From: Streptomyces sp. B3I8
GTDB taxonomy: Bacteria > Actinomycetota > Actinomycetes > Streptomycetales > Streptomycetaceae
Length of the DNA: 64,000 nucleotides
Reading direction: 5' to 3'
NCBI RefSeq assembly: GCF_030816915.1
Contig: NZ_JAUSYN010000002.1
Location: 7,205,501 to 7,269,500, forward strand
Below the pieces are notes generated by a model. The model was not told the origin of the DNA, did not search any database, and saw nothing but the letters and a program-made list of their open reading frames with translations. Positions 34,542-44,028 of the stretch are shown here, in pieces. The position numbers and the translations under genes are program-made. Within the stretch, counting starts at the first letter, position 1, and every line of letters starts with the position of its first letter.

Positions 34542-34573
34542 TCGGGGACGGGGGCGGCGTCACGGCCGGCTGG

Positions 34574-35497
34574 TCAGCAGTACAGGTTGGCGCCCGCCGA
34601 GGTGCCGAGGATCTGGACGAAGCGCTGGTAGGCGTCCACCCGGCTCTGCACCTGGGCAGGGTTGCGTCCGTCGCACTCCAGTGAACCGTTGATGCTGCGG
34701 ATGGTCTGGCCGAAGCCGGCGCCGTTGACCATGGCGTTGTGGGGGGTCATCGTGCCGGGGCCGGACTGGGTGTTCCAGTACCACAGGCCCGTCTTCCAGG
34801 CGACGGAGGCGTCGGTCTGCACCAGGTTCGGGTTGTCGAGCAGGTCGATGCCGAGGGCGTCGCCGGCCGCCTTGTAGTTGAAGTTCCAACTGAGCTGGAT
34901 GGGGCCGCGTCCGTAGTAGGCGGACTGTCCGGCCGGGCAGCCGTAGGGCTGGTTCCAGTCGCAGTAGTGCGAGTAGTTGGCGGTGTTCTGCTCCACCACG
35001 TACACCAGCCCGCCGGTCTCGTGGCTGACGTTGGCAAGGAACGCCGCCGCCTCCTGCTTCTTGACGGTGTCGCTGCCCGTGTTGGCGAAGCCGGGGTAGG
35101 CGCTCAGCGCGGCCTTCAGGCCGCTGTACGTGTAGAACGAACTCCGGTTCGGGAACATCTGGTTGAACTGTGCCTCGCTCACCACGAAGCCGGAGGGGTT
35201 GGTGGAGCCGCCGTTGTCGCAGGCGTAGGGCTCCCAGAACCAGGTGCTGATGACGGGGTCGTAGCCCGGGTTGTCGTGCTCGGCGATGTAGGCCTTGCCG
35301 TCGGTGTAGCGGACGATGTCGCCGGTGACGTAGGACCGTCCGGCCGCCCAGTTCGGGTAGCTAGAACAGGACGCGGCGGTGGTCGCCGAGGCCGGGGCGG
35401 ACGGCAGCAGCAGCGGTGCGGCGGCGCCGAGCACGAGCGTGGCCAGCAGGGCGGAGAAGCGAGCGGAAAGACGAGCGGACAGGCGGCGCTTGGGCAC
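34574..35497 (-). CDS. Secreted GH19 chitinase with CBM5/12
   Basis: A 307-residue exported chitinase. The signal peptide is 1-~38 (ends SAPASA). A CBM5/12 chitin-binding module lies at ~44-93 (YPNWAAGRSYVTGDIV...STWFWEPYAC). The GH19 catalytic domain is ~105-307, with catalytic Glu160 in FLANVSHETGG and YYGRGPIQLSWNFNY. This is the ChiC/ChiF-like streptomycete type that hydrolyses chitin with inversion. GTG 35497 has GAAGAGGT upstream. Two DasR-like sites lie ~130-160 nt upstream. It converges on the SpoIIE gene with a 32-nt gap. Confidence 0.93.
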   Translation of the reverse strand: MPKRRLSARLSARFSALLATLVLGAAAPLLLPSAPASATTAASCSSYPNWAAGRSYVTGDIVRYTDGKAYIAEHDNPGYDPVISTWFWEPYACDNGGSTNPSGFVVSEAQFNQMFPNRSSFYTYSGLKAALSAYPGFANTGSDTVKKQEAAAFLANVSHETGGLVYVVEQNTANYSHYCDWNQPYGCPAGQSAYYGRGPIQLSWNFNYKAAGDALGIDLLDNPNLVQTDASVAWKTGLWYWNTQSGPGTMTPHNAMVNGAGFGQTIRSINGSLECDGRNPAQVQSRVDAYQRFVQILGTSAGANLYC

Positions 35498-35623
35498 GGG
35501 CGTACCTCTTCCTCGGGGGACGGGGCCGCACCGAGGGCAGGACGGAGCCTGCCGCGAACGCGCCGACGGGGTCGGCGGTCGCCTCGGTGCGGCCGCGGTG
35601 GGGGGTGACACCCACTCAAGCGC

Positions 35624-35656
35624 ATTGGTATGTACCAGTCAAGGTATAGACCAATA
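35624..35656. promoter_or_regulatory. Two tandem DasR-like (dre) sites upstream of the chitinase gene
   Basis: Read on the chitinase strand, TATTGGTCTATACCTT (35656-35641) has a core matching 10 of 12 positions of TGGTCTAGACCA. The adjacent ACTGGTACATACCAAT (35639-35624) matches 9 of 12. DasR, the GlcNAc-responsive GntR repressor, controls chitinase genes throughout Streptomyces through such elements, so the assignment is well supported by context. Confidence 0.7.
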
Positions 35657-35726
35657 GGATCTGTGGCTCCGTTCCGCGTCCGCCGGCATCGGTGGCGGCA
35701 GGCCGGCGTCCTGCCGTCCGCAGCCG

Positions 35727-36644
35727 TCAATTGCCGCCGGGCGCCCAGCCGTTGACCGCGAAGCGGCTGCCGTCGCGCCGGACCTCGACCGCGCCGGGGC
35801 CCGCGAAGTGTGCCGGGACGACGAGCTCCCGCCGGTCCGCGGCGCGTTCGAGCACCGCCCTGCGGGTCACCGCGGCCGCCCGCTGATCCTCACAGAAGCA
35901 GCTGTTGAACCGCGGGTCGAGGATCTGCACGGGGCTGTGCAGCATGTCCCCGACGAACACGGCGCGGTCCCCGCCACTGGACAGCCGGACGACCGACGAG
36001 CCCGGAGTGTGTCCCGGCGCGGGCTCCAGGGTGAGGTGGGTGTCGAGGCGGTGGCCGCCCTCCCACAGCACGGCACGGTCGAGCACCGGCGTGACACTGT
36101 CCGCGTACACCAAGTGGCTCCCCTCTCTCCGGAGTTGGTCGTACTCGTTCCGGGGCGTGGGCCGACGGTGGGCGTTGCGGGGGTCGAAGTACTCCTTGTC
36201 GGCCTTCGGGATCAGATAGGTGGCGTTCGGGAACGTCGGCACGAAGGTGTCGCCGTCCAGCCGGGTGTTCCAGCCGACGTGGTCGTAGTGGACATGCGTG
36301 TTGATCACGACATCCACGTCCTCGGGGCGGACACCGGCCCGCGCCAGCCGGTCCAGGAAGTCCGTGCGCAGATGGTCGAAGAGGGGCACCTGCGGCCGGG
36401 TCCGGTCGTTGCCCGCCCCCGTGTCCACCAGGACGACTTTTCCCTCGCTGCGCAGCACCCAGGTCTGGACGGCGCCGTGGTACGCGTCGGTCTCCGGGTG
36501 CCAGTGGTCCGGAGCCAGCCACGAGGCGTTCTCCCGCCAGATCTCCGGCGGACTGTCCGGGACCATGGTCCGGGCGGGGGCGATCTCGCCCTGCCACTCG
36601 ACCACCTTCGTGACCTCGACCTCGCCGAGCATGAAATGTTGCAT
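35727..36644 (-). CDS. Metallo-beta-lactamase-fold hydrolase
   Basis: A 305-residue MBL-fold protein. The zinc motif THVHYDHVGW (116-125: His117, His119, Asp121, His122) is intact, with later ligands in LEPAPGHTPGSSV and VGDMLHSP and a C-terminal PAHFAGPG. The family includes lactonases and other hydrolases; FDHLRTDFLDRL and the AHF ending resemble the quorum-quenching or alkylsulfatase-like subgroup, but the substrate is uncertain. It is divergent from an AraC gene with 117 nt between, a probable regulator-target pair. It is intracellular. Confidence 0.85.
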   Translation of the reverse strand: MQHFMLGEVEVTKVVEWQGEIAPARTMVPDSPPEIWRENASWLAPDHWHPETDAYHGAVQTWVLRSEGKVVLVDTGAGNDRTRPQVPLFDHLRTDFLDRLARAGVRPEDVDVVINTHVHYDHVGWNTRLDGDTFVPTFPNATYLIPKADKEYFDPRNAHRRPTPRNEYDQLRREGSHLVYADSVTPVLDRAVLWEGGHRLDTHLTLEPAPGHTPGSSVVRLSSGGDRAVFVGDMLHSPVQILDPRFNSCFCEDQRAAAVTRRAVLERAADRRELVVPAHFAGPGAVEVRRDGSRFAVNGWAPGGN

Positions 36645-36761
36645 ACCGTCACGCTAGAACGCTCCGGTGAGCCGTTCCATACGTGAATGACTCGATCGGA
36701 TGCGTGATCGTCTCACCGGTGCTCCTTCCGGCGCGTACACCGACCCGGGTACGGTGAGGGT

Positions 36762-37697
36762 GTGGACGTACTCAGCGACGTGATCACCACCATGCGCACC
36801 GGCCGCCCGGTCTCCAGCCGGCTCCGGGTGGACCCGCCCTGGTGCTACCGGTTCGACCGCTACGACGGTGCCGGCTTCCACGTCCTGCTGCGCGGTTCCG
36901 GCTGGCTGCTCGCCGAGGGCGCCGAACCCGTACCGCTGGCCACCGGTGACGTCGTCCTGGTGCCGCACGGCAGCGCCCACCTCCTGTCCCACGCCCCCCG
37001 GGCCGAGGGCGCGGTCCTGCTGGACGACGCGGTGGCCGACCCGGCGGGCCGCGTCGAGTTCCTGTGCGGCAAGTACCGTCTCGACCACACCCGCGGCCAC
37101 CCCCTGCTCGGCTCGCTGCCCGATGTCGTCCACCTCCCCGCCGGGCCGGGCCGCCACCCCGAACTGCGCGCGGCCGTCGACCTCCTCGCGGTGGAGGTGA
37201 CCGGCGGCCGGGACGGGCGGTCCGGGCGGGACGGCCGGTCCGGTTGGTCCGGGCGGTCCGGGAGGGACGCCGTCGTCTCCGGTCTGCTCGATCTCCTGCT
37301 CGTCTACATGGCGCGCGCCTGGTTCGAGGAGCACCCGGACGGCGGCTGGCCGCGCGCCCTGCGTGACCGTGAGGTCGCGGCGGTACTGGAGGCGCTGCAC
37401 ACCGAGCCCGCCGCCCCCTGGCGGCTGGAGGAACTGGCCGCCCGCGTGGGCCTGTCCCGCGCGACCCTGGCCCGGCGCTTCACCGCGCTCACCGGGCAGC
37501 CGCCCATGGCCTATCTGACCTGGTGGCGGATGACCACCGCGGCACATCTGCTCCGGACCGGCGACCAGCCCCTGACCGCCGTCGCACGGCAGGTCGGCTA
37601 CGGCTCACCGTTCGCGTTCTCCCACGCCTTCAAACGCCACTTCGGCCGGACACCCGCCCACTTCCGCGCGGACGGCTCCCCGCCGGAACCACGCTGA
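36762..37697 (+). CDS. AraC-family regulator with cupin sensor
   Basis: A 311-residue regulator. Residues ~5-130 are a cupin-type sensor (AraC_binding/cupin_6: FDRYDGAGFHVLLRGSGWLLAEGAEPVPLATGDVVLVPHGSAHLL). Residues ~205-305 hold the double helix-turn-helix (LEELAARVGLSRATLARRF and VARQVGYGSPFAFSHAFKRHFG). A Gly-Arg-Asp/Ser repeat linker sits at ~147-167. GTG 36762 lies ~10 nt past a TACGGT box, so the transcript may be leaderless. It probably controls the divergent MBL hydrolase. Its last 68 nt overlap the convergent XRE gene. Confidence 0.88.
   Translation: MDVLSDVITTMRTGRPVSSRLRVDPPWCYRFDRYDGAGFHVLLRGSGWLLAEGAEPVPLATGDVVLVPHGSAHLLSHAPRAEGAVLLDDAVADPAGRVEFLCGKYRLDHTRGHPLLGSLPDVVHLPAGPGRHPELRAAVDLLAVEVTGGRDGRSGRDGRSGWSGRSGRDAVVSGLLDLLLVYMARAWFEEHPDGGWPRALRDREVAAVLEALHTEPAAPWRLEELAARVGLSRATLARRFTALTGQPPMAYLTWWRMTTAAHLLRTGDQPLTAVARQVGYGSPFAFSHAFKRHFGRTPAHFRADGSPPEPR
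37202..37265 (+). repeat. GGCCGGGAC/GGCGGTCC microrepeat in the AraC gene linker
   Basis: Alternating GGGACGG and GGTCCGG units encode GRDGRSGRDGRSGWSGRSGRD between sensor and DNA-binding domains. It is an expandable flexible linker. Confidence 0.75.
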
Positions 37698-38598
37698 CAG
37701 CGGTACGGTCCTTCCCCTCCCCGGGCACCGCCTCCGCGGGCGTCACCGTCTCCGCGGACTCCAGGCGGAGCATCGCCTCCTCGTCCGGCGTGCCCGGCGC
37801 CGCCTGGTAGACCACCATCCGCTGGCCGCCCGTCCGGGCCAGCCGCATGACCTCGTAGGTGAGGGTCATCATGCCGACCGCCGGATGGCGGAAGCACTTC
37901 TGCCCGCCGCCGCGCTCGCAGACGTCGTACCGCTCCCAGAGTCGCGCGAACTCCGGTGACTTGACGGCCAGTTCACCGACCAGGGTGGTCAGTTCGGGGT
38001 TGTCGGGATCGGCCCCGGCGACCGCCCGCAGGTGCGCCACCGAGGAGGCGACCGTCTCCGCCCACGGTTCGTAGAGCGTGCGGCCGACCGGGTGGAGGAA
38101 GAGGTAGCGGGTCAGGTTGCGCCGGTCCTCCGGCCAGTCCCACAGGCCGGGCAGCAGCCGCCGGCCCGGCGGGTTGGCGGCCAGCACCCGGTTGTAGCGG
38201 CTCACCACGTACCCGGGCAGCGGGCGGACCGACTCCAGCATCCGCAGCACCGAGTCACGTACGGTGTGGTCCGCGGAGGCGGGCAGCTCGCCGACCCTCC
38301 CGGAGGCCAACTCGGCCAGCTCGTGCAGCCGTTCGTAACCGTCGCCGCGCAGTCGCAGGGCGCGGCCGAGGGCGTCCAGGACGGCGGGGGAGGGATTGGT
38401 CTCCCGGCCCCGCTCCAGCCGGATGTAGTAGTCGACGCTGACGCCCGCCAGCGCGGCCAGCTCCTCCCGGCGCAGCCCCGGTGTGCGGCGCAGACCCGCG
38501 CCGGCCGGGAGCCCCACCTCCTCGGGCCGTACCTGTGCCCTGCGGGCCTTCAGATATCTGCCGAGTTCGGTGCCCCGCACGTCCGCTGCTGCTGCCAT
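37630..38598 (-). CDS. XRE-family regulator with MmyB-like ligand domain
   Basis: A 322-residue regulator. The N-terminal helix-turn-helix (~12-85) has TPGLRREELAALAGVSVDYYIRLERGRETNPS, and the MmyB-like PAS-type domain is at ~110-275 (MLESVRPLPGYVVSRYNRVLAANPPGRRLL). This Streptomyces family often represses a neighbouring oxidoreductase or exporter gene and senses hydrophobic ligands. It is divergent from the DHA2 exporter (322-nt gap), the likely target. Its 3' end overlaps the convergent AraC gene by 68 nt; the last ~40 residues are probably dispensable. Confidence 0.87.
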   Translation of the reverse strand: MAAAADVRGTELGRYLKARRAQVRPEEVGLPAGAGLRRTPGLRREELAALAGVSVDYYIRLERGRETNPSPAVLDALGRALRLRGDGYERLHELAELASGRVGELPASADHTVRDSVLRMLESVRPLPGYVVSRYNRVLAANPPGRRLLPGLWDWPEDRRNLTRYLFLHPVGRTLYEPWAETVASSVAHLRAVAGADPDNPELTTLVGELAVKSPEFARLWERYDVCERGGGQKCFRHPAVGMMTLTYEVMRLARTGGQRMVVYQAAPGTPDEEAMLRLESAETVTPAEAVPGEGKDRTAVSVVPAGSRPRGSGRVSGRSGV

Positions 38599-38920
38599 CC
38601 GGCCATTCTCGCAGGCGGGTCCGGCGTGTGGGGGGCCGTGTCAGGGCCAGGAACGCGGCACCCCGGGAACGGTGCGGTCTGTCGTACGGCCGCGCGGGAG
38701 AGCAGAGTCGACCCCGGAGCGGGCGGCCCGGCCGCCGGGGTCCAGGGGGTGCGCGACACCGGACCGCGACCCCGACGACTCGAGGCCGCCCGCCCACCGA
38801 GCCCGGCCGGCACCGCGGGCAACCGCGCGCCACCACGGACTCGCCGGCGCACCGGCATCCGCACCCCGCGGACCACCCCGCGGATCAGCCCCGACCTGCC
38901 GAACGGCAGAAGGAGTCACC
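38599..38920. other. Intergenic region between XRE regulator and exporter
   Basis: A 322-nt GC-rich stretch with no gene-like codon bias in any frame. It must contain the divergent promoters and probably the XRE operator, but no clear palindrome was found. AGAAGGAG (38908-38915) is the exporter ribosome site. Confidence 0.5.
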
Positions 38921-40463
38921 ATGCCGTCCATCAAGTCCACCAAGTCCACCAGGACCGCCAAGTCCATCCGGTCCACTCCGTCCACCCCGCCCGCCGCCCC
39001 CGCCCACGTCCCCTCCACCCCGGCGCGCCCGGCCCGCCACGCCACCGAAGACGCCGCCGTCCCGCCCACGGGACCCGGAGCCCGCCCGCGCCCTCCGGGC
39101 CGGAGCCGCGTCACACCACCGCGGCGCGGCGGTGGAGCCGGGCTGCTCGCCTCGCTGCTCGGGTTCACGGTCATCACCGTGGACGTCTCGGCAGTGAACA
39201 TCGCCCTCCCCGCGATCGGGGACTCCCTGCACGGCGGCATGGCCGGGTTGCAGTGGGTGGTGGACGCGTACACCCTGATGTGCGCCGCCCTCATGCTCTC
39301 CGCCGGCGCCCTCGCCGACCGCGCCGGCGCCCGCCGCGCCTACTCCTGGGGCGTCGCCCTGTTCACCCTCGCCTCCCTCGGCTGTGCGCTGGCGCCCGGC
39401 ATCGGCGTGCTGGTCGCCGCGCGCGTGGCGCAGGGCGTCGCGGCCGCCGTCGTCATGCCCGCCTCACTCGCGCTGATCCGCCAGGTCTACGACGAGCCCA
39501 GGACCCGTGCCCGGGCCCTTCGCGCTGTGGTCGGTCGGCGGTTCGGTGGCGATGGCGGCGGGCCCGGTGCTGGGCGGGCTGCTCACCGACGCGGCCGGCT
39601 GGCGGGCGGTCTTCCTGCTCAACCTCCCGGTGGGCGTGGTGATCCTGGGCCTGCTGGTGCGGGTGCCGCGTTCCCCGTCCCGGCCCGCGGCGCTGGACCT
39701 CGGTGGCCAGCTCACCGCCGTACTCGCCCTCGCGGGGCTGGCGTTCGCGGTGATCGAGGGCGGCCACCTGGGCCGGACCAGCGCGCCCGTGCTCGCCGCC
39801 GCAGCGCTCGCCGTCGTCAGCGCCGTCGCCTTCCGCACGGTGGAGGGCCGGCACCCGCGGCCGATGGTGCCGCTCGGCATGCTGCGGGAGCGCCGGGTGT
39901 CGGTGCCGCTCGCGGTCGGGTTCGCGATCAACGCCGCCTTCTACGGCGGGATCTTCCTTCTTGGCCTCTACTACCAGCAGTTGCGGGGGATGTCGGGGAC
40001 CGAGGCCGGGCTGATGTTCGTACCCTTGTCGGTGGTGGTGACCGGGGCCAATCTGCTCTCGCCGCGGCTGGCCGAGCGGTTCGGGCGGCGGCCGGTGCTC
40101 GTGGTCGGGCAACTGGTGCTGGCCGGGGCGATGGTGGCCATGCTGCCGCTGGCGGCGCACACCCCGGTGTGGCTCGTGCTGGTCCTGCTGCTGCCGCTGA
40201 GCGTCGGCGGTGCCGTGGTGGTACCGGCGCTCACCGCGCTGCTGATGGACGCCGTCCCCGGGGAACGCGCGGGCACCGCGTCGGGGCTGCTCAACTCCCT
40301 GCGCCAGACCGGCGGCGCACTCGCCGTCGCCCTCTTCGGCGGCCTGCTGGCCGGGCCCGGCGGCGCGTTCTCCCTGCCGGGCATGCGCGTCGGCCTCCTC
40401 GCTGTCGCCGTGCTGCTGCTCGCCACCGCCGCGCTCTCCCGCGCAGCGCTGCCCCGCGACTGA
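38921..40463 (+). pseudogene. DHA2-type MFS drug exporter, frameshifted
   Basis: A 14-helix major-facilitator exporter of the EmrB/QacA type. TVDVSAVNIALPAIGDSL (helix 1), LMLSAGALADRAGARR (motif A) and MPASLALIRQVYDEPRTRARA lie in one frame up to ~39515. The next frame then gives FALWSVGGSVAMAAGPVLGGLLTDAAGWRAVFLLNLPVG (motif C) to the stop at 40463. Deleting one C from the run at 39516-39518 restores a continuous ~513-residue protein across this well-known junction. As written it would be truncated after about 200 residues. The first ~70 residues are a Lys/Ser/Thr/Pro-rich repetitive leader. The divergent XRE protein is the likely regulator. Confidence 0.8.
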
Positions 40464-40506
40464 CGCGGCTCCGCCTGAGCCCGGCGGGCCGTGGCCTACG
40501 CTCGGC

Positions 40507-40902
40507 ATGACGGTCCAATACGTGTGGCGGGGCGACTTCGACGACGCCTCGCTCGAGACGCTGCATGCCGAGGGTTTCGGCCACCCGGCCGAGGACACCG
40601 ACTGGCGCGCCCGGCTGGAACGCCACAGCCTGGGCTGGGTGTGCGCCCGGCACGACGGGGCCCTCATCGGTTTCGTCAACGTGGTCTGGGACGGCGGCTC
40701 GCACGCCTTCCTGCTGGACACGGTCGTCGCCCGCAGCCACCGGGGGACCGGGGTCGGCACCGCGCTCGTCGCCCGCGCGGCCGAAGAGGCCCGCGCCGCC
40801 GGGTGCGAGTGGCTGCACGTCGACTTCGAGGAACACCTGCGGCGGTTCTACCTCGACGGATGCGGCTTCACGCCGACGGCGGCGGGACTCGTCGCCCTGT
40901 GA
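40507..40902 (+). CDS. GNAT family N-acetyltransferase
   Basis: A 131-residue acetyltransferase. VVARSHRGTGVGTALVARAAEEAR (~79-102) is the acetyl-CoA pyrophosphate loop, and FYLDGCGF the C-terminal beta-bulge strand. The substrate is unknown. It lies 43 nt after the exporter stop and could be co-transcribed. ATG 40507 follows a TACGCT box with no ribosome site, so leaderless expression is possible. Confidence 0.85.
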   Translation: MTVQYVWRGDFDDASLETLHAEGFGHPAEDTDWRARLERHSLGWVCARHDGALIGFVNVVWDGGSHAFLLDTVVARSHRGTGVGTALVARAAEEARAAGCEWLHVDFEEHLRRFYLDGCGFTPTAAGLVAL

Positions 40903-40954
40903 CCCGGCCGACGGGGGCTTGTGCGCGTGTACTTCACCATGCGCACCACGCGCG

Positions 40955-41815
40955 TCACCGTGCGGGCTTCTCCGGCCCTCGCGCCGTGAACTCCTCGCTG
41001 CCGAGGACCCGCAGCAGCTCCAGCCGTTCCCGGCTCTCCGTGTCCGCCGGGGTGAGCACCAGCAGTTGCTGGTTCTGGTCGGGGGTGACCAGCGTCTCGC
41101 AGTCCATCAGCAGCGGGCCCACCCGCGGATGCACCAGGGTCTTGCGGTCGGCGCGGCGCACCTCCACCTCGTGCTCGGCCCACAGCCGGTCGAACTCGGT
41201 GCTCGCCGCCCGCAGTCGCGCGATGAGTCCGGTGACCACCGGGTCGCCGGCCCGGCGGCCCGCCGCCGCGCGCAGGTCGGCCACGAGCCGGCGGGAATGG
41301 TGCTCCCGCTCCTCGGGCGGCCGGCCCGCCCGGGCGTCGGGCTCGGTGAACCAGCAGTAGGCGAGGTAGCGCCGGTCACCGGTGCGGCCCGTGCTCGCGC
41401 CCCCCAGCAGCACGGACATCCGGTTCTGGGCGAGGACCTCGCCCAGGTCGGAGACGACCAGCGCCGGGGTGTCGTGGAGCAGGTCGAGCATGCGGATCAG
41501 CCCGGCGCGGGCCATGCGCGCCACCCCGTCGGCGGGCGGCGGCCGGTGTCCGGCCAGGTGGAACAGATGGGTGCGTTCGTCGTCGGACAGCCGCAGCGCC
41601 CGCGCCAGCGCGCCGAGCAACTGCGGCGAGGGCTGACTGCTGCGGCCCTGTTCGAGCCGGACGACGTAGTCCACCGACATCCCGGCCAGCATGGCCACCT
41701 CCTCCCGGCGCAGACCGGTGGTACGGCGCCGGGGGCCGGCGGAGATCCCCACCTCCGCCGGGCGGATCGCCTCACGACGGCGGCGGAGGAAGTCGGCGAG
41801 CTGCTCACGTTCCAT
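40955..41815 (-). CDS. XRE-family regulator with MmyB-like ligand domain (second)
   Basis: A 286-residue regulator of the same class as the one at 37630. The HTH is RRTTGLRREEVAMLAGMSVDYVVRLEQGRSSQPS (~30-64) and the MmyB domain ~95-265. Start ATG 41815 aligns with family starts; the frame is open further upstream but without coding character. It is divergent from the aldo-keto reductase (128 nt), the usual partner of this regulator class. It is not a recent duplicate of the first: the sensor domains differ greatly. Confidence 0.87.
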   Translation of the reverse strand: MEREQLADFLRRRREAIRPAEVGISAGPRRRTTGLRREEVAMLAGMSVDYVVRLEQGRSSQPSPQLLGALARALRLSDDERTHLFHLAGHRPPPADGVARMARAGLIRMLDLLHDTPALVVSDLGEVLAQNRMSVLLGGASTGRTGDRRYLAYCWFTEPDARAGRPPEEREHHSRRLVADLRAAAGRRAGDPVVTGLIARLRAASTEFDRLWAEHEVEVRRADRKTLVHPRVGPLLMDCETLVTPDQNQQLLVLTPADTESRERLELLRVLGSEEFTARGPEKPAR

Positions 41816-41943
41816 TCCCCCATGGTCCCTCCGGACGGGCGGGGCATCCAGGGAGCGGCGCTCCCATGAGAAAGGCTCCGCTTTCGCCGCCCGCGGCACA
41901 CGACCACAGTGGGTGGTGCACCGACGAACAGAGGAGAGAACGA

Positions 41944-42939
41944 ATGCAGAAGCGAACCCTGGGGAGCACCGGACCGGCCGTCTCCGCGCTGGGTCTGGGC
42001 GCGATGAGCATGTCGGGCTCCTACGGCGAGGTGGACCGCGCCGAGAGCATCGCCACCGTGCACGCCGCGCTGGAGGCCGGCGTCACACTGATCGACACCG
42101 GCGACTTCTACGGCATGGGCCACAACGAGCTGCTGCTCGCGGAGGCGCTGCGCGGCCGTGACCGGGACAGCTACCTGCTGAGCGTCAAGTTCGGCGAACT
42201 GCGGGGTCCCCTGCCCGGCCCCGGAGCGCGGGACTGCCGCCCGGAGGCGGTACGGAATTTCCTCGCCCACTCCCTGACCAGGCTGGGCACCGACCACGTC
42301 GACATCTACCGCCCCGCCAGGCTGGACCCGGCGGTCCCGATCGAGGAGACGGTGGGCGCGATCAAGGAGCTGATCGAGGCCGGGTACGTGCGCCACCTCG
42401 GCCTCTCGGAGGTCGACGCGGCCACGATCCGCCGGGCGCACGCCGTGCATCCGGTCGCCGACCTGCAGATCGAGTACTCGGTGATCTCCCGCGCCGTGGA
42501 GCCGGACATCCTGCCCACCCTGCGGGAACTCGGCATCGGCATGACGGCGTACGGTGTCCTCGGCCGCGGCCTGATCTCCGGGCACTGGAAGCCCGGCCGG
42601 GAAGCCGCCCCCGGCGACTTCCGCGCCTACAGCCCGAGGTTCGCGAAGGAGAACGTCGAGCACAATCTCGCCCTGGTGGAGGCCCTGCGCGCGGTCGCCG
42701 AGACCAAGGGGTGCACGGTCGCCCAGCTCGTCATCGCCTGGGTGGCCGCCCAGGGCGAGGACATCGTGCCGCTGGTCGGCGCGCGGACCCGGGAACGGCT
42801 GGCCGAGGCGCTGCCCGCGCTCGGGGTACGGCTCACCGAGGACGACCTCGCCGCGATCGAGAAGGCGGTCCCCAGGGGCGCGGCACGCGGCGACCGTTAC
42901 CCCGCCGCGGCCATGTCCGCCCTCGGCGTGGGGAACTGA
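41944..42939 (+). CDS. Aldo/keto reductase
   Basis: A 331-residue NADPH-dependent reductase with the (beta/alpha)8 fold. Catalytic Asp and Tyr are in LIDTGDFYG (~52-60) and Lys in LLSVKFGEL (~80-88). The His position in DIYRPARLDP is Ala/Arg, as in the AKR13-like branch. It reduces aldehydes or ketones; the substrate is unknown. Start ATG 41944 has GAGGAGAG upstream. It is probably controlled by the divergent XRE protein. Confidence 0.9.
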   Translation: MQKRTLGSTGPAVSALGLGAMSMSGSYGEVDRAESIATVHAALEAGVTLIDTGDFYGMGHNELLLAEALRGRDRDSYLLSVKFGELRGPLPGPGARDCRPEAVRNFLAHSLTRLGTDHVDIYRPARLDPAVPIEETVGAIKELIEAGYVRHLGLSEVDAATIRRAHAVHPVADLQIEYSVISRAVEPDILPTLRELGIGMTAYGVLGRGLISGHWKPGREAAPGDFRAYSPRFAKENVEHNLALVEALRAVAETKGCTVAQLVIAWVAAQGEDIVPLVGARTRERLAEALPALGVRLTEDDLAAIEKAVPRGAARGDRYPAAAMSALGVGN

Positions 42940-42987
42940 GGAACCGGACCCGCGGGTCCGGGCCGTGCGGGTCCGGGAGGCTCCGGT

Positions 42988-43767
42988 TCAGCGCACGGGG
43001 AACCCGAAGGAGTAACCCTGCTCCTTGAACCAGGGCAGGAGCTGACGCAGCGCCTCGACGGTCTCCGCGCGGTCCCCGCCGGCGTCGTGGAAGAGCACGG
43101 TGGGACCGTTGGATATCTCCCGCTTGACGGTGGCCACGATGGCGGCCGTGCCGGGGTGCTCGAAGTCCTTGGTGTCGACGTTCCAGCCCAGCGGACGCAT
43201 CCCCCGGGAGGCGGCCAGATCGCGGCTGTAGGGGGTGAACGCGCCACCCGGCGCCCGGTAGTACTGCGGGCGCACGCCCCCGGAGGCCTTGGTGATCATG
43301 CGTTCGGCGTCCAGGATCTGCTGCGACTGGTAGGCCTCGGACTTCTTGTCCATGGTGACGTCGTGCGACACCGTGTGGTCGCACAGCCGGTGCCCGTCCG
43401 CCAGGACCGCCTTCACCAGGTCAGGGTGGGCCTCGGCCTGGGTGCCGACCATGCAGAAGGTGGCCTTCACCCCGTTCTCCTTCAGCACCTTCAGCACCTG
43501 CGGCGTCCAGGTCGGGTCGGGGCCGTCGTCGATGGTGATGTTGACGCCGCGGGCGCCGTGGTCCGAGGCGTGGGCGATGTCCACCGACACCTTCGCCGGG
43601 GCACGGTCGGCCGGAGCGGTGGAGTGCGCCGCGGTGTCCCGCGCGCTGTGACCCTCGGCCGAGCCGGCTCCGGCGGTCCACAGCGCGGTCGCCGTCGCCG
43701 CCGCCGTCACGCCGACCGCCACCGCGAACACCCGGCCGTGCCAACCCCGTCCGCCATGCCTGCTCAT
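42988..43767 (-). CDS. Secreted polysaccharide deacetylase (CE4/NodB)
   Basis: A 259-residue exported deacetylase. The signal peptide or anchor is at 12-33 and the NodB domain ~72-255. TIDDGPD (78-84) holds the catalytic Asp, His131 and His135 (DHTVSHDV) the metal site, YYRAPGGAFTPYSRD motif 3 and VLFHDAGGD the C-terminal His. It removes N- or O-acetyl groups from chitin, xylan or peptidoglycan. ATG 43767 has GGAG 9 nt upstream. A chitin-oligomer role would fit the chitinase nearby but is not proven. Confidence 0.9.
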   Translation of the reverse strand: MSRHGGRGWHGRVFAVAVGVTAAATATALWTAGAGSAEGHSARDTAAHSTAPADRAPAKVSVDIAHASDHGARGVNITIDDGPDPTWTPQVLKVLKENGVKATFCMVGTQAEAHPDLVKAVLADGHRLCDHTVSHDVTMDKKSEAYQSQQILDAERMITKASGGVRPQYYRAPGGAFTPYSRDLAASRGMRPLGWNVDTKDFEHPGTAAIVATVKREISNGPTVLFHDAGGDRAETVEALRQLLPWFKEQGYSFGFPVR

Positions 43768-44028
43768 GTTCCGGTGCTCCGTCCGTGTGTCTTCCGTCGT
43801 TCCCGTTGCACCCCAGCAGACGGCACAACAGGGCTTGAGGATCCCGCTGTTACCGATCAAGAACAAATCCGCGGGGAACCGGGGACAACGCGGACGCCAC
43901 CGCCGCCCTCGGACCGTCCTGGAGGACACCGCCCCCCGCCGTCGCCGGCACCGACTGCCGCCACCAACTGCCGTACCGGCCAAGGGAGTCGTGTGTACAC
44001 TCGGCCTACCCCCGACGCCGGAGGACAT

